Positions 24,601 through 39,600 of a DNA stretch of 64,000 bases are shown one piece after another. Positions within the stretch are counted from its first letter, which is position 1; the number at the start of each line of letters is the position of its first letter. Source of the stretch: Pipra filicauda (Eukaryota; Chordata; Aves; Passeriformes; Pipridae); the NCBI RefSeq assembly GCF_003945595.2, contig NW_024104898.1, positions 1,054,001 through 1,118,000 on the forward strand, given 5' to 3'. Under the pieces are notes generated by a model. It had not been told where the DNA came from. It worked only from the letters and a program-made list of their open reading frames with translations, and did not search any database. The translations under genes and the position numbers were made by a program.

Positions 24601-27600
24601 CTAAGTGTATAAAGGGTAAGTAATGTAGGACTCCATCCAGCTCCCACATGGATCACTAGGCATCACTGAACAAGCTCCTTACTCTACTGTGACCCAGTTA
24701 ACGTTTCTGCTCTTTGTAGAAGGAAGAAAACAGCTGCTAATAAGCTGCCATTTCCTGTTCAGTGTGGGAGTAGGAGGATGAGGAGGGAGGGAGAGGTTAA
24801 AAAACTCTGACCTCACTCCACCACTGCACTTTCTAGAGCAGCTGAGTCATCCTGGAAGGGAAAATGTGTTGCAGCACTGGAAAAGGCCTGGCATACCTTA
24901 TGGGCTTGTCTCCATCTACAACTGCAAGAGTTCTGCTCTTCCTCTGTTTTTGTTCATCAAGGCTGCACTGCAGGGTATCTCACTTGGTTTTAGTGAGAAT
25001 TGAATCGGGTCTGTAATGGCAAACACAGATCAGTTAGGATGTAATGAGTGCAATTACGAGTCTGACTCTGCCAACATGACTATTAGGAGTTTCATTGATT
25101 TTTTTGGGGAGACTAGACCATTGTGCTTTTGTAAATCTCACCTTAAATTTCAACTGGTTTTAATGTTAAAATTGTGAAAAGATTGTAGCTGCCACTTTAA
25201 AAGAAAAAATTTCCAGATTTTGGGTTAAGTTAAAATGGTTGTAGTCAATGTAAAGATGGAAAATATGTGTTCAAAACTCTAATAATATTGTTGCTCTGGT
25301 TTAGCCCGTACTATTTTTGTGTTTAACCATTTTGTAATTTTTGCAATATCTAAGGAGAATCTTAATGTTCTAATTAAGTAATTATTTTAAATAAGTCACA
25401 GCAATTTGAAATAAAACTATCTCATTCCAAAAGCTGCTACTCAGGATCATGACTTAAATTTTTCCAAATAATAGGAAAACCCTTAGAAGTAATTAAAATA
25501 ATTATTAGGTTTTTCTTCCCTTTTTTCCCCCCCACTGTTACAGTTAACCAGTTACCAGTTGTAAAATAAGCTGCAGGGATAAATGTGCAATTCAGGCACT
25601 ATGTAGTGTGAAGCCAATCAACAACATTGTTACTCAGTTGTTCTGTCTTATTTGACAATTTATATACAGTGAAGATGAAAAGTACTGCATCTGGTTTTTT
25701 GTTGGGGTTGTTTTTTGTTTGGTTGGTTTGGTTTAAGTTCTTTTTTTTTATCTACTGAACATTTAGAACACTTTCAAAGGAAACCGAAAGATGTGACAAA
25801 ATGTAAGGGATCTCTGTTGTAGCAAATTATGAAAAACTCTCTTGACTCTTAACAAAGGCACATATGTGATCATAGTGCCAAAAGTTTAGTCCTATATGTT
25901 TAACAACTTACTGGACTTCGTCAAGAAGTTAGATTTTAGTGCATAACCATACAAAGAAGTTACTGCTCTTATTTATGATGTTTAAGAATCAATACATAGT
26001 TTTCTGTAGTCTCAAAAGCAACCTTAAGGGAAGAAAAAACCAATAAAGAGAAATAAAAAACTGATTAACTGAACACTTTCTATTTTGCCAAAATTGAATT
26101 CAGTCTTTACTTTGCAATGTTATGTCTGTGACAGTTTGCACTGATCAGCCAGTAAGTGAAGTTCAGTCTTCTAAAATTCAACAGCTTTGTAGTCACAGAT
26201 GTGCCCTTTTTTTCTTTCCCCTCGCCCCTTATTTTAAAAGTTTATTTGTATCTATTTGCTCTGGATTTCAAGTATTTTTTTAATTCAATATGGCAGGAGA
26301 ACTGGTACCCAACAATTTTGCTTAACATTTGAAGATACTTTTGCTTTCTAAAGCTACTTTCAGTTATAAAACCATCATTGAGTTTCCATGATGAATCTTC
26401 AACTTTATCTTTTCCCAGCATGATATTTGTAGCTTGTTTGCAAAAGTAGTTATTTGAATATTTGAGGACAAATAGGATGAATGATAATGTTCTGATTTCA
26501 AAGGTTTCTGTTTTTGTAAAAAATACAAATTTGACTGTATAACTGAAATCTCAAGTGGTAAACATATGGAAAGAGATGGAATTAAGGTTACCTGTACAAC
26601 CTTTAATTTTAATTTTTTTATCTTTTATGCTTAACCAAGCATCATCAAAAAAACTTGGATTTTTTTTTTATAGTTATATGATAATTTGGCTGTCAGGCTC
26701 TGGAAATAAGCATATAAATTAGCATTTTTTAACTGATATAATTTTTTTCTTCAGCTTACCATGGATACAGTCCTATGATGGAATGCCCACAAGGCTACAA
26801 GAGGATCAATGCTACATTTTGTCAAGGTATGATAGTGTCCACAATTGATTGTGTTTGTGTATTTGTTTTCTGTGACAGATTCTTTGATATTTATGACTTA
26901 CATGAATAAATCCAGTTTATTGATTTGTATATGAGAAAAAATGTTGAGGCTACTTTTAGCTCTTTCCAAATATTGGCAACTGTATAGCGTGTTTTTTTGC
27001 CTCCAGGGCAAAAATCTTTTCAAACTTTTACTTATAGTTTAATTTTCTTTGATGATGTATAAAGATGATTTCATAAGGATCCATTTACTTTGCTCTTCAG
27101 TATAAAGACATTGTTCTGTCAGGTTTTTTGCTGAGCAGTGAATCTGTACACTTAGTTAAATCAGAGGAAACTAGCAATATAGAATAATTTTTATAGTCAT
27201 GGAAGTTTAGAGTAATCAGAGAAAAATCCTTTTGGACTTAGAGGTTAGACACAACAGTACTGAGAAAAGCCAGACAGTGTCCCTGGCAAGATGAAGATTA
27301 TAAGCATGTGTACCTGGCTGCTGTGTAAAGCAGTGACCCCCATACTTCCAGGTTGTGCATAGTGCAGGTGAGGATGTGTGGAGTTTGACAGTGTATAAAT
27401 TGTGCTACTCCAAGATTAGACTGTATTATCTCTTAGCTGTAAACATTCATGGCTAGGTTTTGTGAATGCAGATTTGGGAAGGGCTCTACCCACGTTTGCT
27501 ACAAGCGCGCCGGTGGCTGAAAAGGCCAATGCGAGATAGACAAGATCGGTTGCAAAAGGCACAGCAGAAAGACTCCTTGGATGGTATTGGCAAGACATGA

Positions 27601-30600
27601 TTCTTTCTGCGTTGTCTTTTCTCTTTGATGGTTATCCTGTGCGTGTTCTCAAAGGAAGCAGCAGCATTATATATAGTGTGTCCAGACCTCCCGACTGGAG
27701 GCCAGAGTAGACCAGTGATGGAGATCAATGTGGCCAAGGCTGAGATGTTGCTTCAGGGAGTCCTTGTATCTCCTCTTCAGGGCTCCTCTCTTGTGGCAGC
27801 CGGTGGCAAGTTCACCATAGAGCAAGATCTTAGGGAGGCAGTAGTCCTTCATCCTTGAGACGTGCCCTGCCCAATGCAGCTGTGTTCTCAGCAGCATGGC
27901 CTCAATACTTGTAACTGCTGCCTGTTCTAGAACAGATGTATTAGTCACATAGTCTGACCAGTGGATGTTTAGGATTGTATGGAGACAGCGTTGATGGAAG
28001 CGTTCTAGGAGACGCAGGTGGTGGTGGTAAATGACCCATGATTCAGACCCATATAAGAGAGTAGACAGCACTATGGCTCTGTAAACACTGATCTTTGTAC
28101 TTTTCTGCAGGTGTTTATTTTGCCAGACTCTTTTATGGAGTCTTCCAAAAGCTCTATATGCCTTTGCTAACCTGTTGTCTATCTCTCCGCCTTGGCTGTA
28201 AACACAGAAGTTATCAAAACATATAGGGTTGTGGGATCTGCATGATCATGAAGCTACAAAGAAAGGCTTGGGACATTTACATTCTCCTGGCCTATGGCAT
28301 CTCTATCTGATGAAGCTGAAGAGATACCCATAGGCATATGGTTGTTCTTTCTGTGTATCTTTGAGCACTGGACAGAGGTGCCAGATGAGGATGTAGGAAA
28401 AACCTTAATTGCTTGTCTGACTTGTTTGGCACAGCACAAGCAAACAAGAAGGAGGTCTGAGAAGATGTGAGCAGTCTTGCAATGGTACTCTGGAGAGAGA
28501 TTTGGGAAATAAGGGAAAAATGAGTTCAAGTGAGACTGATATTGCTGTGGTCAGGTTTGTTAATCATTGTTGATACAGCAAGGGTAAAAGAGGTCCCAAC
28601 AAAGAGTAGTGGTGGTGGAGAGCAGGATAAAATTAAAGAGTAATTGATGTTAAAGGATATTTGTAGGCATTTTGGACATAAAGGTAATCTTATTTAACTG
28701 AAAACTTTCACTTAACATTCTGATGAGGGAATGTACAATAGCCAGTTGCATAAAGAAATCATTTACCAACCAAAATAATAAAGTTCCTAGAGCATTAAAC
28801 ACAAACGTCATGCTGTTTCACTGCTGAGGGAGATCTGAGCTGCTATCTGCAAGTACAGCCACCTGAGCCGATCTGCTGCTCTGGCCTCTACCTAGTGGTT
28901 TACCAGCTTGCGGGGTAGGAGCATTTGGAAGACTGCAAGAGAAAATTGAGGTGGTGAAAATAGTAAAAACTAAATGGAGGAGAGCTGCCAATTGCATCTC
29001 AGGAGCTTGCTCCCTGCTCTGCAGTGAAAAACCATAGAGTCCTCCTAATAAATAAAAGGAGTGGGGAGATGTTGATCGTAACTTACTAATGAGAACTGAA
29101 AAGTGAAAAGGTGAAGGAGGTGAGGGTGAGTCATAAATGGGCCACCTTTTCATACCTCAAATTAAACACACAGGTGGTGTGTATATTTCAGCAAGATGTT
29201 TCCAGCTATTTTGAAGGAGATTGTCTCATTCTGCATATTATTTGTGAGGTTTTTCGGAGTCTGCAAAAGAGAGGTATTCTAACTTTGAGCACAGAAAGTG
29301 TCTAGAAGGTGCCGTGATGCCATCATGGCATCTCTCTGAGCATGATCCAGGAGAGAAGGGAGCTTTTGGTACCTTCAGTAGTTGATCACAAACCCCACAC
29401 AATGGTTTCCTAGACAGCAGCAACCCAGCAGGCATTTGAAGGCGTGTAGGGCATTCAGTTTGTTTCACGAGATTGTAGGTGTTGGCAAATCTTATTCCAT
29501 GGAAACTAAGATTCTTAGTCAGGGTCTACAGATGGTTAAAAATTGTCTGGTACTTGTGGAAGGTTGCCTGTAGTAGGCCAGGAAATTGTTTCATTAAGCA
29601 GTGGCAGGCTGATAAGGGAGGGAGAACATATGTCTCTGGGTAGGAGCATTTGAGGGAACTAAGTACTGCCATGGTAGTGTACAGAAACAGATCCATACCT
29701 GGTAGGCTAGTTATTGTTTTTTGCACTGGATTTTGATAGATTTTCCCCTGACACATTTTTGTACCACATAACTAACACTGCAAGAAATATGAGGCTTTAA
29801 AATAGTTTGTTTTATACTGCTGTCATTATCCCAGAAGAGAGCAAGCTGTAAACTCTAAATATAACTTGTAGTTGATACATGGGAATTTATAATCTAGAGT
29901 TTAAGCATCAAATGGGAGTAGGATTATCTCACCAGGAAGTAGGCTGTTGATGAATTGAGGATGGACACAATCTCTTAACTTTCTGGAGAGGGCAGAGGTG
30001 GTGGCTGTTGCAGGTTTCCCCAATTGCCTTATCAAGGCTTGGATGGCTCCTCTGTGATTTGCTCACCAACACGCTCCAAAAAGGAGGTACAAAAAAGGAA
30101 GGAACTGGGAGAAGAAATAACCGTGAAACAAAGCATGATGGAATTTAGTACTGTTGAAGTAAGTAACAAGATTACCATTTTCTTTCAGCAGTCATGATTT
30201 TGACCTCTGTTTGAATTTTCTTCAGGAAAGCTAGCTTCATTCGTGAAAGCTGCTGTCAGGGTGCATTTCAGTCCTGAAGTGGTTAATAGCATGTGCTTTT
30301 CAGTGGGACAGCCGAAAGTGTCCTCTTAGTTTATCTGAAGCAGAAACGCTTTTCTAGGAGCAAAGAGGACAGGACTAATGCAAAAAGAGCTGTCCATATC
30401 ACTAACACAGAGCAGAGCTACAGCAGTAGATGTTGAGAGAAAACTGTTTAAGCTGCTGTCGTGGGAGTATTCATATTCTTTCAATGATCCTTACAATTAT
30501 ATTGAAAGGGAGTGGAACAGCATGTCTATATGGAAGTGTACATTTTAATTAGATTATTCTTTACTGAAAGGGTATGCATGCTGTGTCCATGCTCAGAAAG

Positions 30601-33600
30601 GGCCAGGGTTGCCAGACAAAATAGTAATGGGGATATATTTCTGAATCCGTGCCTCCAACTTAAGGAGATTGTTGTTTTCACCTAAATATTGTCCAGCTTT
30701 CGCTGCCTTTGAAAATCAGGCCTAAAAGTCTAATTAACTTTTTGTTCTACACTGGTTTTGCAGTCAAAAGCCTACAAAGGCTTCATAAACTAAGAAGTAT
30801 TAGTGTGATTAATAACCAGATCCTGATTTCTTTCCTTTCAAGTGAGTGAACTAATATAATGAAACATTCTTCTCTCTAATGTGTAAGTAGGACAACAAAG
30901 ACCCATCTGTGGGTATGTTAATTCGAACAATTTAGTGTAATTGCTATTAAGAAAGCTCTTTTCCCCCTCAGTAATTATCTTTTCAATTGGGTGATTTATT
31001 ACATGTACACACATGGATGCCCTAAGGCTGTCATTAGAGCCAAAATACAGCTTATCAGAGTTGCAACTTCTTTGTCAGAATCCACATGCAGTGTTAATTT
31101 CTGGTTCCCTGCTTTGAATTGTACTACTGTTTCCTTACTCTCTAATGGTTTTCTTGGAAAACTGAAGTAGAATGAAAAAAACAGCTGGTGAAAAGGTTGG
31201 ATTCATTTTTCAGGAAACTAGCATATTGCCAGTAGAGCACTTTAGAAATCTTATCTTAAAGAACTGGAAAAATACCTGGACACTTGTTGTTTTACACTGA
31301 AGTAAAAAGTGCATGGAAGTTCATGGAAAGTCCCTATATTCTTAAAATAAAATGTATATGAGCTTGTAGAAACTAGTACTTGTATGTTGATGGATCAAAT
31401 TCTATAGTCATGTGCTCTGGGGACTTAAAGCTCTTTTCCCTTGGCTTCATCATGATTTAAGATAAATTTTGAGGGTATATTCTGCTCTCCTACATTTGTC
31501 CCTAAAATACAGTAATAAATTTGTTTTCTCTGCACGTTGTATATTTATTTTACTACTTTAAAGTAATAAAAGAGCTTAGCTTTGTAAGAAATGGTTTTTA
31601 TGTTACTTAGCTACTAAGTCAACAACCGTCTTTCAAAGAAGTTCTTTTATGATGATTGTACTGAGAAATAAATATATCTCCAGAAACTGGGCTGGGTTGC
31701 TGTTTGGACATTGATTATGTGTTTGAGAAGTGTGGATCTGCAAACTTGTGTTCCAGTAAATTCCACGCAAAAGCACAAAATGAGTTGGACTGATTTCTCC
31801 TGCTGCTGTTATGTTAGCTCACAGAAATCAATGGGTCATTTCTTAGAATAAGCAGCTGTTTTTTCTGTAATTTTAGAAAATATTGCAATAGATTAATTAA
31901 CAATGAAACCTTGTTTTTTGTTTATTTTGCCCCTTGTTCTCACTAATCATGTTATTATTGAAACAATCAACTATAATGGAGGCAGAAAAATCTGGATATT
32001 ATATGTTTCTTAGAACAGAGGATATTAATAGTGGTTAACAATGTACCTATAGTGGAACCAGTTGGAACAGTGTTTTCTGTGGTGTTAGTAGGTAATTGAT
32101 TGTAATTGATTTTCATAAAGAGAATAAAAGCTGATGTCTGTATATTGAGTCAATTTGGAGATCATTCAGTCAGATGGCACTCCCAGTGAAGCCTAGCATA
32201 TAAGTACCAGAATGAGCAAAATTTTCATGAATAATGTAAATATATTCCAGTCTAAATTTGCATCCTAATTTATTGTGCATATTAAAGCACTTACTGCATG
32301 AAAACATCTATCCAGGTAGATATTTACTAAATAACATTTAATGACTGACCACTAGGTCAATTTTAATTAAGAAGTTGCCCAGTACTGTGGCAAATTAGTA
32401 TATAATTGATCTAGAAGACTTGCTTTGCTTAAATGCAGCGAAGTGTCTTAAGTGTGTGTGGGTCTTATCGAAAAGCAACTTGCTCACTTTACATCATAAG
32501 GAGACTACTATTTTCTGTTCAGTTTTATTGCTTAGTAATTTAACCAAAGTCGATTGGTTTTTGATAAATGTAGAGACTGAATTTCAGAGCTAAATGCAGA
32601 AGTCCCCTTCAGAAATGAACCTTTCCACAGTGCTCAGGGCTGGAATCACTGTCTCAAACTGTTGAGATTGCTTGTGTCCTTTGGCACCAGACACTTGAGA
32701 CAGAGGGGGTGAGACGGGCTGCAGTACTTTGTAGCCACAAGTTTATTCTGAATATTTCAGTGAAGCTACCAAGGCTGTGGTGGTTTGACTAGAAGTTCCT
32801 GCTTCTACAACTTCCCCTTCTTGGTCCAAAATTCGTAAGAGCCTTCTGGATATCATGACTGTCCTAGCTGGAAGCTGTTGCATATTTACTTTTTATACCT
32901 TGTCATATGTTTTCTTAAAAATTGTGAAATTAAACATTGTTTTCTTCTTTTAGTGCATGTAATATGACTTTGAAAATCTGAAATGTTCGTTGTCTTTTGA
33001 GTTGAATTTATTCATGTAATCAAAAATCACCTCAAATTTGTAACACAGAAAACTCAATGATACAAGTGAGATCTATTCTTTCAAAAGACATATTTTTTTT
33101 AATTAATACTAAATCACTTCTTAGCATTCTTCAGCCTTATTTATGAAAATTTCAAATGCATTTTATTTACTTCAACATAAAATAGTTATAAACTCAAACC
33201 CTGGTCCAATTTTGATAGTGGAATTTACCATTTCAAAGTTACCAGTGCTCCAGAAAACAAAATTCACCACATTATTTACGTGAACGGTGGCAATAGTTTC
33301 TGTCAAAAAACAAATTACAGACTGTTTTTGTTTGCATTTGCACTGTTCAAAATTCTTGCTGTGCCCCCTGACTTTTCTGAATTTGTAGACTGTTTTTCTT
33401 GAGTAAAAATGTTTTCTTTAAAATGAATAGATAGGTTTAAATAATGTAAAGTCAGAAGATTTCAACTTTGACCAAAACACATTAATAAACTTGTATGTTC
33501 AGTTCTAGAATTTTAATACTTAATGCTCCAAGCTGTGATGATTTTGATGAGCATAAATTCAATGTGCTATGCCTGGAAATGAAAGAATGAATTTAATTTT

Positions 33601-36600
33601 ATAGAAATGTTTCAAATTCTTGTATGTCTGTGACCAAATATGGGCATCGCTCACTCTTCAAAAAGGGACTTACTCCATGTGTCCAAATGACCTACAAGGC
33701 TGAAGGCAGAGAAGACAGTTTTGCACCACCTTAGTGTTTCTGCATTAGTCCAACTGGGCCTGGGTGGTCTGAAGAGCTGTTATAATAGTTAACACAGCCA
33801 AAGCATAGTGAACTTCTCTTCCTAAATAGTCTTACAGCTGGAAGCTGCCAAAAAGAAACACTACAGAGCTGATATGCCAACCATCAGCTTTCGTAGGGTG
33901 CTCTGTAGCAAAAAATTCTTTGCTGATCAACAAGTGCTTCTGCAACACTTTGCTTGGCTGTAGTTGGCATCAAGCTCTTCACATTGTCTTGACCTGTCCA
34001 TGTGTAGAAGAGTGGTAGGCTGTGAAGCTTACTTGTTTAAATGAACATCTTATATTGCTCTCATCTTCCTCCTTCACCTCCCTTTGGTTTTGGAGGGGGG
34101 TTTGTTGGTTTTGGGTTTTTTTTTTAAAGTCCAGGGATATTACTGTGTTCAAAGTCACGCTCTCCACATGAGCAGACAAGCATTCAGTTAGGAAATAGTT
34201 GTTTTAGCTTGCTTTTTTCCCCAGGAAATTCAGTGGCAGTGAGTCATTAACACATTTCATTTTCTGAGAGCAGGCTGACCTGACACCCAGAAGACCGATA
34301 AAAATGTGTGGGAAGGTATCAAACACTAACTGTTCTTGTTAAGAGAGACTGTTTTAAGTTCTTCTTAGTGGGAAAGATTGTGGGATAGATTAGCAGCAGT
34401 TTGGTTACAGCATCTGGGTTATTTGAAACTGGGAGCACTGTGGTGGCTCTGGAGGGGAGTGTGGTGGCTAACCTCACCATATATCAAGCTGTGTGCTTAG
34501 AAAAGAATATAGGAGGAGCTGAGACACAGCAGACTCATCTGTACAGTGCTGCAGCATCACTGTCAAGACCTTGGTTATGGCAAAGCTTCTGTGAATTTGG
34601 ATGAACTCGTGAGAGCAGAGTCAACCAACAGGGCTGCTGGGATGGCATGTGGCTTCCCCTGCCATTACCACAGACTGAAAATATGAGTCCAACTTTCGTG
34701 GAGATGGACTACCAAACCGAGGAGCACAGTATGCCATGGAACAGTTCCATGTGTTTGGCATGTATAATATGGAAGAGTAACAGCAAAGGATCAGGCTGGC
34801 AGTCAGTGCAGAATGACAATGCTGCTTTCATGCCAGCGGGTTTATACTCATTTATTACCATTGAGAAAGGTCAAGTCATTCCCATTATCAAACATCAACT
34901 ATTACAAAATCAATGCTTTATTTATTAGTTCTTTATAAATAATGGTGCCTAGCATGAGAATTTATTGCGTAGCCATGCAAGGTGCTGTGTGGAATATCTC
35001 CTTGCTTAAACTCTTTTTTTCTGTCTCACTAACGCAGAGGCTTTTTATTGAGGAAACTTCATTATTCTGCTTTTCTCAAAAACTGAAAGTCAATATTGAA
35101 TTGGTCTTTGGAAAGCTTTATTTATGTGTGTATGGTTTTATAGTACTGCTACATAGCCCCATAGTATTTCCTCTGTGTATATGAAGGTGTTTAATCAAAT
35201 CACTTCTCAAGAGTGTCATCAGTTCATACTTCGGCACAACAAAAGATTATTTAGATGTTTTTCTCTAGTTAGTACAATGGAATAAATGAATTCTCATTCC
35301 TATACTTATATTTATGTCCATATACAAGAAATAGAGGGCTGAAAAGAAAAAAAAATCTGTTAATCTTGAATCAGATTTCTTTTCCAGCTGCCTGAACGAG
35401 TTGATTCCAGTGCAATTTGCATAGCTGGGCAGGCTGGCAAGCGGTAGCAAACATTTTGGATAGGTGGCCTTTTACCACAGTCTGAAATGAAGTGAAGTAG
35501 GTAGTAAATCTGGAAGGGATTTTTTTTCCACCCAAGTTGTTAAATAACCACTATTCTTACATATACATTTGTTTCTTTTGAAAATGTGGAGGGTTGGGAT
35601 TTTTTTATGGCTTGTTTCTGAGGAATCCCTAGATAGGCTTGCGTAATTCAGCACAGAGCATCAGCTCAGTAATTCTATGAGCTCATTGAGAAGATATGAC
35701 TTGGAAAAGAGGCGTTACAATACACTATAATTAAGTTATGCTGAGGCATCAGAACATGCACAATGAAGTTAACTTTAAAAAGTGCACAAATTTAGAAAGA
35801 GGAATATCTGTACTGGGGACTCTGAAAGGAATGTTCACTGGTATTTAGCTATTTACACATAAGCTGGAACTTAAATGTAGTGGCGCCCACATTAAATAGC
35901 AATAACAGAGCACATGTGGATTGGATGTTGTATTTTTAAATACTAGATGTACAAACTCAGTTTGTCTGCAAAGAGATTGAATGCAGAGGCAATAATGACA
36001 GCATCTGTGAATATTTCCTGCAAAATAATTGAATTATTTGGAAAGAAAGATGCCTGTGTATTCATGAATTATAGGAAGATCACATTTACCCGCAAATCAA
36101 CCACTTAAATAAATAATGCCACGAAACCTTCACTATTAGTAGGCAAAACTCTAGAAGAAGATTCTTCCAGTCTCACCAAGTGTGTCTCCTATGTTCCCGT
36201 GCCAGTTTTCCTCAGCAGTGACATGAAATACAGTTCAGATCTGTAAAAACATGCATAATTTCTGTTTAGATTATATTCAAATTAAATTTACCCAAAAGTT
36301 CACAATTACAGTTTAAGCTACGTTAAAAAAAATCATTATAAAATCCAAATACCACAGTTTATCTAGTAGGTATTCAAGGTTATTCAGCTAGTTGAAGTCT
36401 TTAAGCTGTAACTAGAATTTTGTACCTCCTAATGTTTCACTGTAAATATATTTATATATATATATGGATTTCAGTTCAGTAGCTAAGTTATTCAAAGTTG
36501 AACAACTGCTTGAGAATTACAACAACAGACATAGTTCTACAAACATAAAATATATCTGTGTCTTTGCAGGATTTTGCTTTCCGTTTTTAGCATGCCTATA

Positions 36601-39600
36601 TACTTTTAGTATTCAAATATTAAAGTTTATCCATATATATTCCTTAAAATTAAGGTGGATTCAAACAGAGTGAAATTATCATCTAATAAGTGCATCATCA
36701 ATAATTTTACACATTAAAAATATAAATGCACTTATGCTATTCTATATAATTACTTACCTTGCTTAAATACACGTAGAATGGTAGAATTATTCTCCTAGAT
36801 AGAATGGGAAAGTGCCAGATTTTTCATGATCACATATATTCAAAGAGCAATGTATTTTAATGGTTAACAAATGAGATTTAGTCTTTCCTTGAAAATTAGA
36901 GCTATAAAATCCAAGTCAAATTTACATTATTTAAAATAAGTTGTCTTCTATGCTGATTTAAAACTTAAATCCTGTTTTCACTCTACAAAGAATTTCTGCT
37001 AATTCTATATGGATATATATTCCAGAAAAAGTGACCAAAAAAGTGATATGTTACATATGTCACCTGGAAGATATCTTCCATTTTTTCCCATTAGTATAGG
37101 TTAATTTTCCTATAAATAAAAAGGTACACTTTGAATTTGGAAAGGGAAAAAAATGTCTGGTTATTACAGTGTAGGAAGCAAAGCAATTATTTCCATTATA
37201 TGTACCAATTTCTCCCACGTTTTTTCTCTTCCTCCAAAACCTTTATGTACTTTTTGCCCGTGTGTATATAATTTTGTATTTGTGTAATTTTGTTGAGGAT
37301 TTTTATTTTTAAATGAACCCAGATATCAAGATTTCCTGTATTCAAAGTAAAGGATACAAGGATACAGTCTCTTCCTCTAACTTATTTCCAACAACAGAGA
37401 CAGTGCTCATCAAAGCAAGTAGAATTGTTTCATGGTTTAGCATTTGAGGACCAAATCATCTATGGGTGAAAAATTCAGTAGGGGGTTCTTGAGTGTTCCA
37501 GTATTTGCTTTGTATTAGCTTCTAGGTATTTCACAGTCTTCTCTTTCATCAGGTCTTTGTTGTGCCTGATTTTTGAAAGTAGAGGGTTAGTAATACTTCC
37601 TTTCCTCCTGACAACTTTACAGCAGCATCAGTATGTTTCTATTTAGGGATATTTCAATAATATCTGTAGTTCACTAACTATTAAGATTTAAGTTAATTCC
37701 TTGTTATACTCACAAATTATAATGGTATTGGAAAAATTATGATCTTCCTTTTGGGATCAACTGGAACTTTGTAGATGCCTTCAATCATATTCTGAGATTT
37801 CAAGACAAAAGGAAGAGCCTAGTCTGACTAAGAAACGGAAGAAACTTCAAGAAAAAATTTCAAGTGCATCAGAAAAAGTCTAGCTTAATAAATATTCTGT
37901 ATTGGTGTAGTCCTTAAATAAGATACTCCTGTGCTTATATGGGATATAATCCTGCTCAAAGGTTGGATGAAACAAAAGGTAGGCTGCTGTAGGAGAATAT
38001 TTCAGATGGTTTTTGTGCTCTTTTCTTATACCATTCTCCTTTTTTAATAATCCACTCCCTCTGAGGTTAGAAAGTCATGTAGTCTGGGAATTTCACTTGA
38101 AAATTCCTTTGAGGCAAAGCTGATCCTTTGTAATTCATGTGGTTTCCATCACATTTCGTCCGAAGTTGTAGTATATAAATTATCACTCTGTCACACATAG
38201 CTAAGTGCATAGAAGAGAAGTTTATCCAGGTGGTGTCAAGATACTGTATTAGGTATAGCATTGGAAGAGCTGAGGGATAAGTTGAACACTAAGTATTTGG
38301 AAAAAAATGCAGCTGGTATAGTAACTGCTAGCATCTGCTGTACTGTGCACTCCTGTGTAGTGGGACAAGTAGCCAAACTTGTGGAGAAAAATTAAGAAAA
38401 AACGTTCTTTCTATAGGTTTCCAAAAGCAAACTCCAGCACATCTGTCATATTTTGTATATTCCACTTCTTACCCTTATTGATTGTGTTGAATTAGGCAGC
38501 AGTATACAACAAGGTGAAAGAAAATGGTGATGGTTTTATAAGAGCCAAGAGGAAAGATAATAAATATTGTATATTTTAGATAAAATGATCACCAATACCT
38601 GATTTTCAAGGAGCTAGCAGGAATATCTGACTTCCACTTGAGGTTTGCCCAGCAAGGTAGGCATTTTTTCCTAGCCTTAAGGATAGGGAGGGAAGTCTTA
38701 TGTAAAAATAATACACATAAACATTTTTAAGTAGGTCTATTTCAATGTACTCTCTCAATTTTTCTGCAAGAGGAGACATGGAAATTTATGATAGAGGTAA
38801 CTATGGATTAGATGGGCTTTTATTTTTATTATTATTTTAAGGTTTTGTTTATCAGTCCGAGCTATGTTGTTACTCTCCCCTGAAATAAAATCCTGGCTGA
38901 CTTAGTTAGAGATGATATCCAGATGATTGTCAGGCAGGTCCTGTTCTAAGTGAGTTACAGATGCAACCTCAAGTATGATACAGGCTTGAGGTCCAATGCT
39001 TGTGTCATGGGAGAATGATTCAGTGAGACCCTGAAAGGGACATTTGTGTGGGTGGCCTCATAACAGCAAACTTTATCAAAGTAGTTGTCAGTTGTTGCAA
39101 AGTTGTGTTCCCACAGATACATGTTTTTTCATGTCACATGTGTTCTGTGCTTCCTGAAGCATATTCTTGTTATCGAGACAGTAAGCTCTTTAGACTAGAG
39201 ACGATATTTTTGCATTGTGCTTCTTCCAGCACAATGAACCTTTGAGCAATGTTGAATACAAATACTAATAAAAACTGCAGTAAATGTATTAAGCAATGTT
39301 CCACCCTGCATAAAATATATACTACATCGCTTTAAATTTGTCTCTGTGAACATTCTTGTGAGCTGTGTTTGGCTGCACAAGCAATCATCTAGTCAGGAAA
39401 AGAGGGATTGATAAGCCAGCCAAAGTGTATTTGTTTTTTTTTAATTCAAAGTATTCAAGAATGATGTATAAATGTAATTTTGTTTCTGTTATGTTCTCAG
39501 CAGTGTTTTAAAAGGTTATAAATCAAATGTCAGTATGGGAAAAAGTGTTGATTAGAGTGTTAACTTGTAACAGTCCTCCTACACTTATTTTTTTAAAAAA

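Larger units (their letters stand above)
20428..26754 (+). other. Intron between exons C and D (6.3 kb)
   Basis: This phase-1 intron lies inside the first eight-cysteine module. It contains a T24 run, two CR1 fragments in opposite directions (21575-22684), and otherwise unique AT-rich sequence. From about 22800 to 26754 I recognise nothing beyond T-rich runs. Confidence 0.85.

Noticed and set aside
27625..27858. A + strand open frame of 77 codons
   Set aside because: It is the antisense of the RTE-like element, whose - strand frames give the recognisable protein.
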